Assembly (NCBI GenBank): GCA_022823235.1
Contig: JAJDXO010000047.1
Location: 1 to 39,304, forward strand
Length of the DNA: 39,304 nt
Direction: 5' to 3'
From: Rhodospirillales bacterium
GTDB taxonomy: Bacteria; Pseudomonadota; Alphaproteobacteria; Rhodospirillales; UBA2165
A program made the translations under genes and the position numbers. The stretch's first letter is position 1. Each line of letters begins with the position of its first letter. Under the pieces are notes generated by a model, which was given only the letters and a program-made list of their open reading frames with translations, searched no databases and was not told the DNA's origin. This document shows, piece after piece, positions 1 to 8,225 of the stretch.

Positions 1-51
1 CCCCCTTGCCCCGGCGTCCGCGCGGGCTAAATGAAGTGGCGGGAGGGACGC

Positions 52-146
52 GCACCATTCCCTCTCCCCCGGAGGGAGAGGGATGTGGAGGCTTGGCGAA
101 GCGGTAGCTGAGCCTAGCCGAAGCTGGGTGAGGGGGCTGGGCCTAA
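52..146. repeat. Interspersed intergenic repeat, copy A
   Basis: A palindrome of the form CCCTCTCCCCC-GGA-GGGAGAGGG is followed by a segment reading gaggcttggcgaagcggt and then gctgggtgaggggg. The same modules recur at 3656-3905 and, inverted, at 23098-23267. It lies just upstream of the cytochrome c gene. It looks like a dispersed non-coding repeat of this genome; no protein is encoded. Confidence 0.6.
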
Positions 147-193
147 GCGAATCCGCTTTTCGGGCCGGTTCGACGCGCTAATATCCCGGGATC

Positions 194-1084
194 ATGTCCC
201 GCCGTCTGAAATTCCTGCTGATGCTGCTGGCGGCGCTGGGACCGCCGGGCCTATGGAGCGGTTCCGCCCTGGCCCAGTCGGTGGAGCGCGGCGCCTACAT
301 TTTCGCCGCCGCGGGCTGCGCCGGCTGTCATACGGACATCAAGAACAACGGACAGCTGCTGGCCGGCGGCCGCGCCCTCGAAACCCCGTTCGGCACCTAT
401 TTCGGACCCAACATCACCGCCGACAGGGAGCACGGCATCGGCGGCTGGTCGGACGCCGACTTCATCCGCGCCATGCGCGACGGCGTCTCCCCCGACGGCG
501 GCCACTACTACCCGGTGTTTCCCTATCCGTCGTTCACGCTGATGACCGACGGCGACATGCGGGATCTGAAGGCCTACATCTTCTCCCTGCCGGCGGCGGC
601 GACCCCCAACAAGCCCCACGAGATCCGGTTTCCGTTCCGGTTCCGCTTTCTGATGGTGGTGTGGAAGTATCTGTTTTTCGAGCCCGGCGCCTATGCGGCC
701 GACAGCGGACGGAGCGCCGCGTGGAACCGGGGGGCCTACATCGTCCGGGCGCTCGGCCACTGCGGCGAATGCCATACGCCCCGCAATGCCCTGGGCGCGG
801 TGCGGGCCGGCCGGCACCTGTCCGGGACCAAGGCCGGGCCCGACGGCGAGCCGGTTCCCAATATCACCCCCCACCGGACGACCGGGATCGGCGGCTGGAC
901 CGGGGATGAGATCGCCGAACTGCTGCGCTCGGGCGAGACGCCCCTCGGCGGCGAGGTGGACGGCGAGATGTGGGAGGTGGTCAAGAACGGCACCAGCAAG
1001 CTGACGCCCGGGGATCTGGCCGCCGTCGCCGAGTATCTGAAAAACATCCCGGCCATCGCGCATCAGGTCTTCCCCGGGCCCTAG
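194..1084 (+). CDS. Diheme cytochrome c
   Basis: A 296-residue exported c-type cytochrome with two haem-binding CXXCH motifs, CAGCH at residues 42-46 and CGECH at 190-194, each in its own cytochrome c domain. The N-terminus (Arg-Arg-Leu-Lys, hydrophobic stretch, then SALAQS) is a Sec signal peptide with likely cleavage near residue 28. This two-domain layout is known from the cytochrome subunits of membrane-bound alcohol, aldehyde and gluconate dehydrogenases, which pass electrons to the respiratory chain. No dehydrogenase subunit is next to it here, so its partner is unknown. Candidate axial methionines include Met117. A TAATAT box at 179-184 lies only 9 nt before the ATG, without a convincing -35. 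Confidence 0.9.
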   Translation: MSRRLKFLLMLLAALGPPGLWSGSALAQSVERGAYIFAAAGCAGCHTDIKNNGQLLAGGRALETPFGTYFGPNITADREHGIGGWSDADFIRAMRDGVSPDGGHYYPVFPYPSFTLMTDGDMRDLKAYIFSLPAAATPNKPHEIRFPFRFRFLMVVWKYLFFEPGAYAADSGRSAAWNRGAYIVRALGHCGECHTPRNALGAVRAGRHLSGTKAGPDGEPVPNITPHRTTGIGGWTGDEIAELLRSGETPLGGEVDGEMWEVVKNGTSKLTPGDLAAVAEYLKNIPAIAHQVFPGP

Positions 1085-1113
1085 GGCCGGGCGCCGCGGC
1101 ATCTCGCGCACCC

Positions 1114-1956
1114 ATGGAGCTCTTCGATTCCGTTCTCATCCGCTCGGCGGCGGTTCCGTTCCTGGCCACCGGAATTTTCGCCGGCGTCATTCGCTGGATC
1201 GCCGGCGGCGGGGTCGGCAAGCCGCTGGCCGGCGCCGCCGTCGGGGTGGTGTTCATGTGGTCGCTGGCCGTCCGTCTCGGGGTGCCGGACTTCCCGCCCG
1301 GCCCCGGCGGCGATGCCGTCCTCTACATCATGCTCATCGGTCTGCTGACCGGGATCGCGCTCGACGCCGCCGCCGACGCGGCCGGCCGGGCGGCCGCCGC
1401 CTATCAGGTGACCGCCATGATCCTGTTCGGGCTGCTGCTGGCCTACTGGCTCGGGCCCGGCGTCAGCGCCGTTTCCATCGCCCTGGCCGCGGTCTGGGTC
1501 GCCGCCGTCCTTCGCCTGCGCCGCCGCAATCTCGCCCCGGCCGTCGCCGCCGGAATGCTGACCACCGCCGGGATCGGCATGATCGTCCTGACCTGGATCG
1601 GCGGCCTGGCGGCGGAAACGGAACTGGCGATCGCCCTGACCGCGGCGCTCGCCGGTTTCCTGATATGGTCGTGGCCGCCCCTCTCCTACCCCGCCGGCGC
1701 CACCCTGCTGCTCGCCGGAACCGGGGGCATATTCGCGCTCGCGCTGCGGCTCGCCGACGCGTGGCCGGCGTCGATCGCGGCTTTTGCCGTCTTCGTATTC
1801 CTGTTCTTCGCCGATTCGGCGGCGGTGAGAGTCGTCAAGCGGCCCCTGCTGCTGTCCCGCGGGGTCTTTCCGCTGACCGTCGCCGCGCTGGGGGCGATTC
1901 CCATCGCGCTTAGCGCCGTGATCCTGCTGATTTTGACCAATCTGCCCGCCGGATAG
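1114..1956 (+). CDS. Polytopic integral membrane protein, family not recognised
   Basis: A 280-residue, highly hydrophobic protein with about eight or nine predicted membrane-spanning segments separated by very short loops. One basic loop (LRLRRRN, around residue 138) is probably cytoplasmic. I chose the ATG at 1114 because the protein turns hydrophobic immediately after it, and the longer frame upstream overlaps the end of the cytochrome gene. It begins 29 nt after the cytochrome stop, so the two are probably co-transcribed. I see no transporter signature, catalytic motif or metal-binding cluster. The function is unknown; a membrane partner for the cytochrome is possible but unproven. Confidence 0.75.
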   Translation: MELFDSVLIRSAAVPFLATGIFAGVIRWIAGGGVGKPLAGAAVGVVFMWSLAVRLGVPDFPPGPGGDAVLYIMLIGLLTGIALDAAADAAGRAAAAYQVTAMILFGLLLAYWLGPGVSAVSIALAAVWVAAVLRLRRRNLAPAVAAGMLTTAGIGMIVLTWIGGLAAETELAIALTAALAGFLIWSWPPLSYPAGATLLLAGTGGIFALALRLADAWPASIAAFAVFVFLFFADSAAVRVVKRPLLLSRGVFPLTVAALGAIPIALSAVILLILTNLPAG

Positions 1957-2100
1957 GATGCGGGGGAGCCGGCGGTGTCCGGGCGGGCATTGCGCCCGCT
2001 CCGGCGGCGGAGTACCTTACGCATCCGGCACCGGGCGCGAACGGGACAGCGGCCCAGGGCAATCACAAGCGGCAATCACAAGGGACAGCGGCAACAGGCG

Positions 2101-3615
2101 ATGACACGGCCATTCACATGGGCACTTGTCGGGGGCGCGATCGTTATCGCGGCGATCGCGCTGAGCTTCCTCGGCGACACGGACGAAAACGAACAGGCGG
2201 CGGCGCCGACGGCCGGCGCGGAGGTGCCCGCGCCTGCGGCCCGGACCGCGCCTTCGCCCCAGCCCGCACCCCCGCCCACGCCCCCCGCCGCGGAACCGGC
2301 CAAGCCGAGTTCCGACATGGTCCCGACCAAACCCCAAGGCGACACGGTCACGGCGGAACGCGCCGATCCCGGCGCCCGCATCCAAGCTCCCGACGGCGGC
2401 ACGGCCAAAAGCGAACAGGCGCCGCCGCCGGCAGTTGTGCGGGCGCCCGCGCCTTCGCCCCAGCCCGCGCCACCGCCCGAGACCGCACCATCGGCCGAGA
2501 TCGCTCCTCCGGCCCAACCCGCACCCGCGGCCGAGACCGCCGCCGCGGCACCGGCCAAGTCGCGCCCGGACGCCGGCCCGGCCAAACCCCAGGGCGGCGC
2601 GGTCACGGCGAAACGCGCCGAACCCGGCGTTCGCATCCAAACTCTCGACGGCGGCACGGCCAAAAGCGAACAGGCGCCGCCGCCGGCCGCTGTGCCGGCG
2701 CCAGCGCCTCCGGCGCAGACCGCTCCTTCGGCCCAACCCGCACCCTCGTCCGGGACCGCCGCCGCGGCACCGGCCAAGCCGAGCTTCGACATCGTCCGGA
2801 TCAATCCCCGGGGCGACACGGTCATGGCGGGACGCGCCGAACCCGGCGCCCGCGTCCAGATTCTCGACGGCGGCAAGGTGATCGGCGAGGCGACCGCCGA
2901 CGCCCGCGGCGAATGGGTCTTCGTGCCCACCGAACCGCTGCCGCCGGGCAACCGGCAATTGTCGCTCCGCACCGTCGGGACCGGCGGGCGGCCGGCCGTC
3001 ACCTCGGATTCCGACGTGGTGCTGGTCGTGCCCGAAAAGGGCAAGGACATTGCCGGCCGCCCGAGCGAAGAACCGTCCCGGCCGTTGGCGCTCAAAGTAC
3101 CGTCGGAGGGCGGCGGCGCCACCCAGGTGCTGCAGAAGCCGACCCCGCCGGCGCCCGCCGCCCCCGCCCCGGCGGTTACCATCGATGCGGTGGACTACGA
3201 CGACAGCGGGCGGCTCAACGTCTCCGGGACCGGTGTGCCCGACGGTCAGGTCCACCTGTATCTGAACAACGAATTTCTCGGCCGGTCGCCGACCGGCGCC
3301 GACGGCCGCTGGCGGCAGTCGCCGGAGCGGACGGTCGCGCCCGGGGTCTATTCGGTGCGCGCCGATCAGGTGGACGACGCCGGCAAGGTCCTGGCCCGCA
3401 TCGAGGTGATCTTTGCCCGCTCGACCGTGCTGACCGACGTCCCGCCGGGGACATTGTTCGTCGTTCAGCCCGGCAACAGCCTGTGGCGGATCGCGCGCCG
3501 CACCTATGGCCGCGGGGTGCGGTTCACGGTGATATTCGAAGCCAACAGGAAGCAGATCCGGGATGCGGATCTGATCTATCCGGGACAGGTCTTCCGTCTG
3601 CCGTCGATCAACTGA
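2101..3615 (+). CDS. LysM-domain protein with Ig-like modules and a Pro/Ala-rich repeat region
   Basis: A 504-residue protein anchored by one N-terminal membrane segment (about residues 8-24, ending LSFLGD). A long Pro/Ala-rich region follows, holding two truncated copies (about 71-114 and 153-196) of the front half of a complete Ig-like module at about 227-303. A second Ig-like module lies at about 359-440. The C-terminus is a LysM domain (about 455-503: FVVQPGNSLWRIARRTYGRG, ending YPGQVFRLP), which in other proteins binds peptidoglycan. This suggests a membrane-tethered envelope protein spanning the periplasm. The ATG at 2101 follows aagggacagcgg and starts directly with the membrane segment; upstream sequence in the frame is not protein-like. 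Confidence 0.85.
   Translation: MTRPFTWALVGGAIVIAAIALSFLGDTDENEQAAAPTAGAEVPAPAARTAPSPQPAPPPTPPAAEPAKPSSDMVPTKPQGDTVTAERADPGARIQAPDGGTAKSEQAPPPAVVRAPAPSPQPAPPPETAPSAEIAPPAQPAPAAETAAAAPAKSRPDAGPAKPQGGAVTAKRAEPGVRIQTLDGGTAKSEQAPPPAAVPAPAPPAQTAPSAQPAPSSGTAAAAPAKPSFDIVRINPRGDTVMAGRAEPGARVQILDGGKVIGEATADARGEWVFVPTEPLPPGNRQLSLRTVGTGGRPAVTSDSDVVLVVPEKGKDIAGRPSEEPSRPLALKVPSEGGGATQVLQKPTPPAPAAPAPAVTIDAVDYDDSGRLNVSGTGVPDGQVHLYLNNEFLGRSPTGADGRWRQSPERTVAPGVYSVRADQVDDAGKVLARIEVIFARSTVLTDVPPGTLFVVQPGNSLWRIARRTYGRGVRFTVIFEANRKQIRDADLIYPGQVFRLPSIN
2391..2687 (+). repeat. Internal direct repeat in the LysM gene
   Basis: A perfect 42-bp direct repeat, 2391-2432 and 2646-2687, has a period of 255 bp (85 codons) and encodes DGGTAKSEQAPPP twice. 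The third, diverged copy near 2860 continues into a complete Ig-like module (DGGKVIGEATADARGEW). The two upstream copies are therefore duplicated first halves of that module followed by Pro/Ala linkers. Confidence 0.85.
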
Positions 3616-3655
3616 GGTGAGTTCGTTGTCCCGCCCGGTCTCCGGAGGAATGCGC

Positions 3656-3905
3656 GTGAGGTGCAGGGAACAGGTCTTCACCGCCGAGAGCCCGGAGAGC
3701 ATGGAGAAGGGCTGTCTCACCCCCACCCTCATCTTCACCCCCCCCCCAACCCACCCCCCTCGAGGGGGGAGGGGGTTCGGTGCGTTCCCTCTCCCCCCGA
3801 GGGAGGGGGACGCGGAGGCTTGGCGAGCGAAGCGAGCCTAGCCATGCCTGTCCTCCGGCCGGCGGAGCCGGTCCGGTGGGCTGGGTGAGGGGGATGCGCA
3901 GGCTT
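3656..3905. repeat. Interspersed intergenic repeat, copy B (mosaic)
   Basis: The 384-bp gap between the LysM gene and psd is filled by repeat modules. These are ggtgcagggaacaggtcttc, a poly-C/poly-G palindrome (3738-3772), a second palindrome CCCTCTCCCCCCGAGGGAGGGGG (in pieces at 3786-3809), gaggcttggcgagcgaagcg, and tgggctgggtgagggggatg. The same module order occurs inverted at 23098-23267, and part of it occurs at 52-146. I see no credible gene here, although short open frames run through it. Confidence 0.65.
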
Positions 3906-3999
3906 GGTGCGCGGAAACCCCTTGCAAGATAGGCACTTAACGCCGCAGGGACCGGCGAGTAGAATGCCCGCCTTCACCCTTGGGAAAACGTGAGGGAAG

Positions 4000-4683
4000 A
4001 TGTCCGGGATTATCCCGCCTCTCCATCCGGCCGGTTGGCCGTTCGTCTGGCTGTTTGCCGGCGGCACCGTCGTACTGGCGGTCATCTGGGAGCCGCTGGG
4101 CTGGGCGGGCGCCGTCCTCACCCTGTGGTGCGCCTACTTCTTCCGCGACCCCGAACGGGTCACCCCGGCGCGGGACGGATTGGTGATCAGCCCCGCCGAC
4201 GGCGTGGTCCAGATGATCACCGACGCCGCACCGCCCGCCGAGATCGAAATGGGCGAGAGCCCGCGGACGCGGATATCGATCTTCATGAACGTGTTCAACG
4301 TCCACGTAAACCGTATTCCCATCGCTGGGCGGATCGTCAAGACCGCCTATCGTCCGGGCAGGTTCCTCAATGCCTCCCTCGACAAGGCCAGCGAACACAA
4401 CGAACGCCAGTCGTTTCACATGGAGACCGCCGACGGGCGGAGCTTCGGCGTGGTCCAGATCGCCGGCCTGGTGGCGCGGCGCATCCGCTGCGACCTCAGG
4501 GAGGATCAGGAGGTGCGGGCCGGGGAACGGTTCGGGATCATTCGCTTCGGCAGCCGGGTGGATGTGTATCTGCCCGAGGGCGCGGTCCCGCTGGTCGCCG
4601 TCGGTCAAACCGCAATCGCCGGCGAAACGGTGATCGCCGATCTTCGCGCCCAGGAAGACCGGCGCACGGGCGAGGTGCGCTGA
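4000..4683 (+). CDS. psd: Phosphatidylserine decarboxylase proenzyme
   Basis: Converts phosphatidylserine to phosphatidylethanolamine at the inner membrane. At 227 residues it is the short, proteobacterial/archaetidylserine-type form. An N-terminal membrane hairpin (about residues 14-48) is followed by FFRDPER and ISPADG, both family hallmarks. The self-cleavage site is Gly184-Ser185 ([10 protein letters not shown]). In this family, cleavage there turns the serine into the pyruvoyl cofactor. The start has a strong ribosome binding site (gagggaag, 7 nt before the ATG). It overlaps pssA by one nucleotide (TGATG), so synthesis of substrate and product enzymes is probably coupled. Confidence 0.97.
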   Translation: MSGIIPPLHPAGWPFVWLFAGGTVVLAVIWEPLGWAGAVLTLWCAYFFRDPERVTPARDGLVISPADGVVQMITDAAPPAEIEMGESPRTRISIFMNVFNVHVNRIPIAGRIVKTAYRPGRFLNASLDKASEHNERQSFHMETADGRSFGVVQIAGLVARRIRCDLREDQEVRAGERFGIIRFGSRVDVYLPEGAVPLVAVGQTAIAGETVIADLRAQEDRRTGEVR

Positions 4684-5495
4684 TGTTCCGCCCCCGCCAG
4701 CGGCGCCTCCGCGGCCTCTCGTTCAACCGCATGCTGCCCAACATGCTGACCATGCTGGCGCTGTGCGCCGGCCTGACGGCGCTTCGCTACGGACTGGAGG
4801 GCAAATGGCAGCCGGCGATGGTTTCGCTGGTCATCGCCGCCATCTTCGACGCCCTCGACGGCCGCATCGCGCGGCTGCTGCAGGGGACCTCGAAATTCGG
4901 CGCCGAGTTGGACAGCCTGTCGGACTTCATCGCCTTCGGCGTCGCCCCGGCGGTGATCCTGTATCTCTGGACCATGCAGACCGCCGGTCCCGTCGGCTGG
5001 GTCCCCGTCCTGCTGTTCAGTGTGTGCATGGCGCTGCGGCTGGCCCGGTTCAACACGGTCATGGACGACGACGATCCGCCGGCCTGGGCCAAGGGCTATT
5101 TCACCGGCGTGCCGGCGCCGGCGGCGGCCGGTCTGGTCATGCTGCCGATGATCCTGTGGTTTCAAACCGACGCCGAATGGCTGCGCCGGCCGTTGCTGGT
5201 CGGCGCCGTTATCATCGTCGTCGCCTGCCTGATGGTCAGCAAGCTGCCCACCTATTCGTTCAAGAACATCCGCATTCAGCAGCGGTTCGTCCTGGCGCCC
5301 ATGCTGGGGGCCGGACTGCTGGCCGCGCTGACCGTTTCGGCGCCGTGGTTGACCCTGACGCTGATCGCCGCCGCCTATTTGAGCAGCTTCCCGTTTTCCA
5401 TCCGCTCATACCGGCGGGCCGAGGCGGAGGCCAGGGAACTCGCGCCGGCGGCGGGTGCGGATGCGCCGGCGGCCAACGACGAGGCGGCCGAATGA
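4683..5495 (+). CDS. pssA: CDP-diacylglycerol-serine O-phosphatidyltransferase (phosphatidylserine synthase)
   Basis: Makes phosphatidylserine from CDP-diacylglycerol and serine, the step before Psd. The 270-residue polytopic protein carries the CDP-alcohol phosphotransferase signature: Asp56, Asp59-Gly60, Ala63-Arg64, Gly73, Asp77 and Asp81. These residues bind the metals and the CDP group in the family. About eight membrane segments follow, then a charged Ala/Glu-rich tail (from about 240). The ATG at 4683 shares its first base with the psd stop codon, which fixes the start. The order psd-pssA is common in alphaproteobacteria. Confidence 0.97.
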   Translation: MFRPRQRRLRGLSFNRMLPNMLTMLALCAGLTALRYGLEGKWQPAMVSLVIAAIFDALDGRIARLLQGTSKFGAELDSLSDFIAFGVAPAVILYLWTMQTAGPVGWVPVLLFSVCMALRLARFNTVMDDDDPPAWAKGYFTGVPAPAAAGLVMLPMILWFQTDAEWLRRPLLVGAVIIVVACLMVSKLPTYSFKNIRIQQRFVLAPMLGAGLLAALTVSAPWLTLTLIAAAYLSSFPFSIRSYRRAEAEARELAPAAGADAPAANDEAAE

Positions 5496-5600
5496 CTACG
5501 CCACCGGGGCGGGTGGTGGGCAGTCCGTGGGAAACGTGCTCCCGGGTCGCGTTTGCTACCGCTGTCACTGCTCCAATGGCGCCTGCGCCATACATTATCC
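5496..5600 (-). pseudogene. Short remnant resembling an amidohydrolase gene
   Basis: On the minus strand, 5518-5546 matches 10049-10077 inside the ACMSD-like amidohydrolase gene at 28 of 29 bases. In the same reading frame both encode RE-x-VSHGLP. The neighbouring sequence does not continue the similarity, so this appears to be a small decayed fragment of a paralogous amidohydrolase rather than a working gene. The match was found by eye. Confidence 0.4.
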
Positions 5601-5607
5601 TTTTACT

Positions 5608-5769
5608 TTATTCGGACTTTGTGACGAGCCAAATACCAATTAACAATAACTCTATTATTACAATAAAAAATATTAGCTCAAATATACTTTCCGTTTTATC
5701 CGCCAATCCTATGTATATGCCCACAATCAGCATCACGTTTAGCGCCAAAATAAAAATTTTTCGCAACAT
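5608..5769 (-). CDS. Small two-helix membrane protein (53 residues), AT-rich
   Basis: An open frame of 53 codons (ATG at 5769, TAA at 5608-5610) starts MLRKIFILAL and has two strongly hydrophobic segments (about residues 5-22 and 29-48). They are separated by a charged turn, ADKTESIFE, and followed by a charged end, TKSE. It sits in a patch that is about 32% GC by my count (5601-5790), in strong contrast to the surroundings. The membrane-like pattern argues that it could be real, but no good ribosome binding site is visible and AT-rich DNA produces hydrophobic codons by chance. The function is unknown. It may be foreign DNA or a toxin-like peptide, but nothing proves that. Confidence 0.35.
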   Translation of the reverse strand: MLRKIFILALNVMLIVGIYIGLADKTESIFELIFFIVIIELLLIGIWLVTKSE

Positions 5770-5890
5770 AATTCGCACAGCACAAATTACTAATTTGATC
5801 CCCGTACCACTTCACCACCGCTGCTCCCGAGCCGTCCGGCGCGGGTTGCAGGGCTTTGACCTTCTCTCCCCTAAAGACACCCTTCTTCAT
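5696..5890 (-). CDS. Hypothetical protein fragment, 5' part of a gene interrupted by AT-rich DNA
   Basis: A 64-codon minus-strand frame from the ATG at 5890. The first half (MKKGVFRGEKVKALQPAPDG and then SGAAVVKWYGDQI) is GC-rich and looks like the start of a normal small soluble protein. From about residue 34 the frame enters the AT-rich patch and becomes unlike protein (SNLCCANYVAKNF). I read this as a gene whose 3' end was replaced or lost where AT-rich DNA joined at about 5795-5800. It lies 52 nt after the stop of the glutathione transferase gene on the same strand. The family is not recognised. Confidence 0.35.
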   Translation of the reverse strand: MKKGVFRGEKVKALQPAPDGSGAAVVKWYGDQISNLCCANYVAKNFYFGAKRDADCGHIHRIGG

Positions 5891-5942
5891 GTCGACAGCA
5901 AGTTCGTGCGTTCCGCGGATCGATCCCCGGGGCGGGCTTGTC

Positions 5943-6719
5943 TCAGGCCGGCGCGTCGAGTTCCGGATAGCGGCGAAAGATACCGAGCTCGTTGAACGGA
6001 ATGCGCCGCTCGGACGCCAGGTAGCCGGCGATGTTGGGTCTCCTGCCGACACGGTCGTGCAGCGCGAATATTCCCGGATAGTCGTCGCGCAGGGCGGCCA
6101 TGGTCCTGGGGAACGCATAGTCGAGCCCCGCGACCACCTGAAACAGGGACAGGTCCGCATGTGAACAGCCGGCGCCGACGAGCCATTCGCCGCCGGCGTC
6201 CGTGTTTTGCGCCAGCGTCCGTTCGAAATAGCCGAAGTACTTGGTCAGGCGCTCGCTCCGGAACGCGGCCGTGCGTTTCAGCGCCTCCGCCTGCTGGTCC
6301 TCGTAATGCAATGAATTGGCGATGGGATGATGGGTGTCGTGGGCCTCCATCACGAAGTCCGTGATGGTGTGCTGCAGATGCCGCGCCCGCCACTTCGCGT
6401 CCCCGTCCGGGGCGAGTCCATGGCGCTCGCCGAGATAGGCGCAGATGGCGGGGGTCTGGCTGAGATACAGCTCGCCGTGCTGCAGGATCGGCGGGGCATA
6501 GACCGGCGTCCCCAGATCGTCGCGCTGCATGAACGCCACCAGGGACGGCACGCCGCCCCCTTCCTCCTCCGGCAGTCTCGCGACGTCCGTATAGGCCGCG
6601 CCGGCGTCTTCGAGCACAAGCCGCACGAACTCGCCGCGCCCCTGGATCATGGGCCAGTAGTACAGCCGGTATTCGGCGTCTTCCGTGTTGGTTGGCATGT
6701 TTGTCGGCATGTCCGTCAC
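5943..6719 (-). CDS. Glutathione S-transferase family protein
   Basis: Conjugates glutathione to electrophiles or acts as a glutathione-dependent isomerase or peroxidase; cytosolic. The N-terminal thioredoxin-like domain (residues about 17-100) has YYWPMIQGRGEFVRLVLEDA, where the early Tyr is the usual glutathione-activating residue of sigma/pi-like enzymes. The glutathione gamma-glutamyl site is SQTPAICAYLG. The all-alpha C-terminal domain follows, with GCSHADLSLF. The length is 258 residues from a GTG; ATGs at 6710 and 6698 are equally possible because the start holds a small repeat (MPTNMPTN). It lies downstream of tctA, 18 nt away, so it may share that transcript. Confidence 0.88.
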   Translation of the reverse strand: MTDMPTNMPTNTEDAEYRLYYWPMIQGRGEFVRLVLEDAGAAYTDVARLPEEEGGGVPSLVAFMQRDDLGTPVYAPPILQHGELYLSQTPAICAYLGERHGLAPDGDAKWRARHLQHTITDFVMEAHDTHHPIANSLHYEDQQAEALKRTAAFRSERLTKYFGYFERTLAQNTDAGGEWLVGAGCSHADLSLFQVVAGLDYAFPRTMAALRDDYPGIFALHDRVGRRPNIAGYLASERRIPFNELGIFRRYPELDAPA

Positions 6720-6737
6720 TAAGCCTTTGTCCGATGG

Positions 6738-8225
6738 TCAGGTCAAGCCCGAGGACAGGCGGCGCAGCCGGCCGATGATGCTGCCGCCGATCAGCAGCGC
6801 CATGACGATCAGCAGCGTAAGGCTGATGGGCCGCTCAATGAACACCGAGAGGTCGCCGCCGTTGCCGCCGATGGCCTGGCGCATGCGGGTCTCGAAGATG
6901 GGGCCCAGCACCAGGCCGAGAATAATCGGCACCAGCGGGACGTTGGCCCGTTTCAGCGCCAGCCCCAGGAGGCCGAACGCCGCCGCAATGAGCGGATCGG
7001 TGAGACGGAAGTTGGCCGAATAGGATCCGGCCATGGCGAAACACAGAATGGCGATGCCGAGCAGGCGGTCGTCGATCCGCGTTACCAGGGCGATCCACCG
7101 GGTGGCGAACAGCAGAATTCCGACGATGACGAAATTCATCAGGAACAGGGACAGATAGAGGCCGGAGACGAACGGCCCGTTCTCGGCGAACAGGGCGGGT
7201 CCGGGGTCGACGTTGTGGACGGTGAACACGGCCAGCATCATGGCGGTCAGGACCTCGCCCGGGATGCCCAGGGCCAGGAGCGGCACCAGCGCCGCCGCCG
7301 GGACGGCATTGTTGGCGGCTTCGGAGGCGATGATCCCCTCGGGCGCCCCCTTGCCGAACAGTTCCGGGGTCTTGGAGCCGCGCCTAGCCGTGCTGTATGA
7401 GAAAAACTGGGCGAGGAATTCCCCGACCCCCGGCAGAATACCCATGGCGACGCCGAACGACGATGAGCGCAGCAGCGTCCTGGGGTAGCGCAGGACCTCG
7501 GCGAAGCCGCCCAGCAGCCGCCGTTTCATTTCCACCGGCACCGCCTTGTCGCCGCTCTTCGAGATCAGGAGAAAGCCCTGGGACATGGCGAACAGGCCGA
7601 GGATGATGGAGATCAGCGGTATGCCGCCGAGCAGCCAGGTAGTGCCGAAGGTGTAGCGCGGCGAGCCGTAGGCCCCCTCGAGCCCGATGGTTCCCAGGAA
7701 CAGGCCCAGGCAGAGCGTCGCCGCGGCGGCCAGCTCGGCCCCTCGGTGAGCGGTGATCACCAATACCATGGCGAGCGCCGCGGCCATCGCCATGTCCGCC
7801 GAGCCGAATTTCTTGGCGAACGCCGCCAGCAGCGGCGCCGCGACGATCAGGACGAGGACGCTGAACGTGCCGCCGAAGAACGACGATGCATAGGCCAGGG
7901 ACAGGGCCCGCTGCGGCTCTCCGGCACGGGTCATGGGGTAGCCGTCATAGGTGGTCAGGACGCTGACCCCGGTTCCCGGCGTATTGACCAAAATCGCGGG
8001 AATCGCCCCGCCGTACCACGCGCCGGCATAGACTCCCATCAGCAGGGTAATGCCGGACAGCGGGTCGAGGCTGAAGGTGACGGGCAGCAGAATTGCGATG
8101 GCGACGCCCGGGCCGAGGCCGGGGATGGCGCCCATGATGATGCCGAGCAGGCTGCCGCCGGCGAGCGCGGCGAGCACCGGGACCGCCAGGACCTGATCGA
8201 CGGCGACCGAGAGATTTTCCAGCAT
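6738..8225 (-). CDS. tctA: Tripartite tricarboxylate transporter, large permease subunit TctA
   Basis: The large membrane subunit (495 residues, about 12 helices) of a TTT-family secondary transporter that imports carboxylates delivered by a periplasmic TctC-type binding protein. Family hallmarks include GIIMGAIPGLGPGVAIAILL (about residues 27-46), YAGAWYGGAIPAILVNTPGT, and a second copy of the glycine-rich signature, GVAMGILPGVGEFLAQFFSY. The ATG at 8225 overlaps the tctB stop by one base (TGATG), and the protein begins with the expected MLENL, so the longer upstream frame is not used. It is the last transporter gene of tctC-tctB-tctA. Confidence 0.95.
   Translation of the reverse strand: MLENLSVAVDQVLAVPVLAALAGGSLLGIIMGAIPGLGPGVAIAILLPVTFSLDPLSGITLLMGVYAGAWYGGAIPAILVNTPGTGVSVLTTYDGYPMTRAGEPQRALSLAYASSFFGGTFSVLVLIVAAPLLAAFAKKFGSADMAMAAALAMVLVITAHRGAELAAAATLCLGLFLGTIGLEGAYGSPRYTFGTTWLLGGIPLISIILGLFAMSQGFLLISKSGDKAVPVEMKRRLLGGFAEVLRYPRTLLRSSSFGVAMGILPGVGEFLAQFFSYSTARRGSKTPELFGKGAPEGIIASEAANNAVPAAALVPLLALGIPGEVLTAMMLAVFTVHNVDPGPALFAENGPFVSGLYLSLFLMNFVIVGILLFATRWIALVTRIDDRLLGIAILCFAMAGSYSANFRLTDPLIAAAFGLLGLALKRANVPLVPIILGLVLGPIFETRMRQAIGGNGGDLSVFIERPISLTLLIVMALLIGGSIIGRLRRLSSGLT

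Noticed and set aside
2017-3738. Long minus-strand frame opposite the LysM gene
   Set aside because: It is the complement of a Pro/Ala repeat gene, reading as Arg/Gly-rich sequence without any domain.
3616-3999. Short plus-strand frames in the repeat before psd
   Set aside because: They consist of Pro/Gly/Arg runs from the C/G palindromes.
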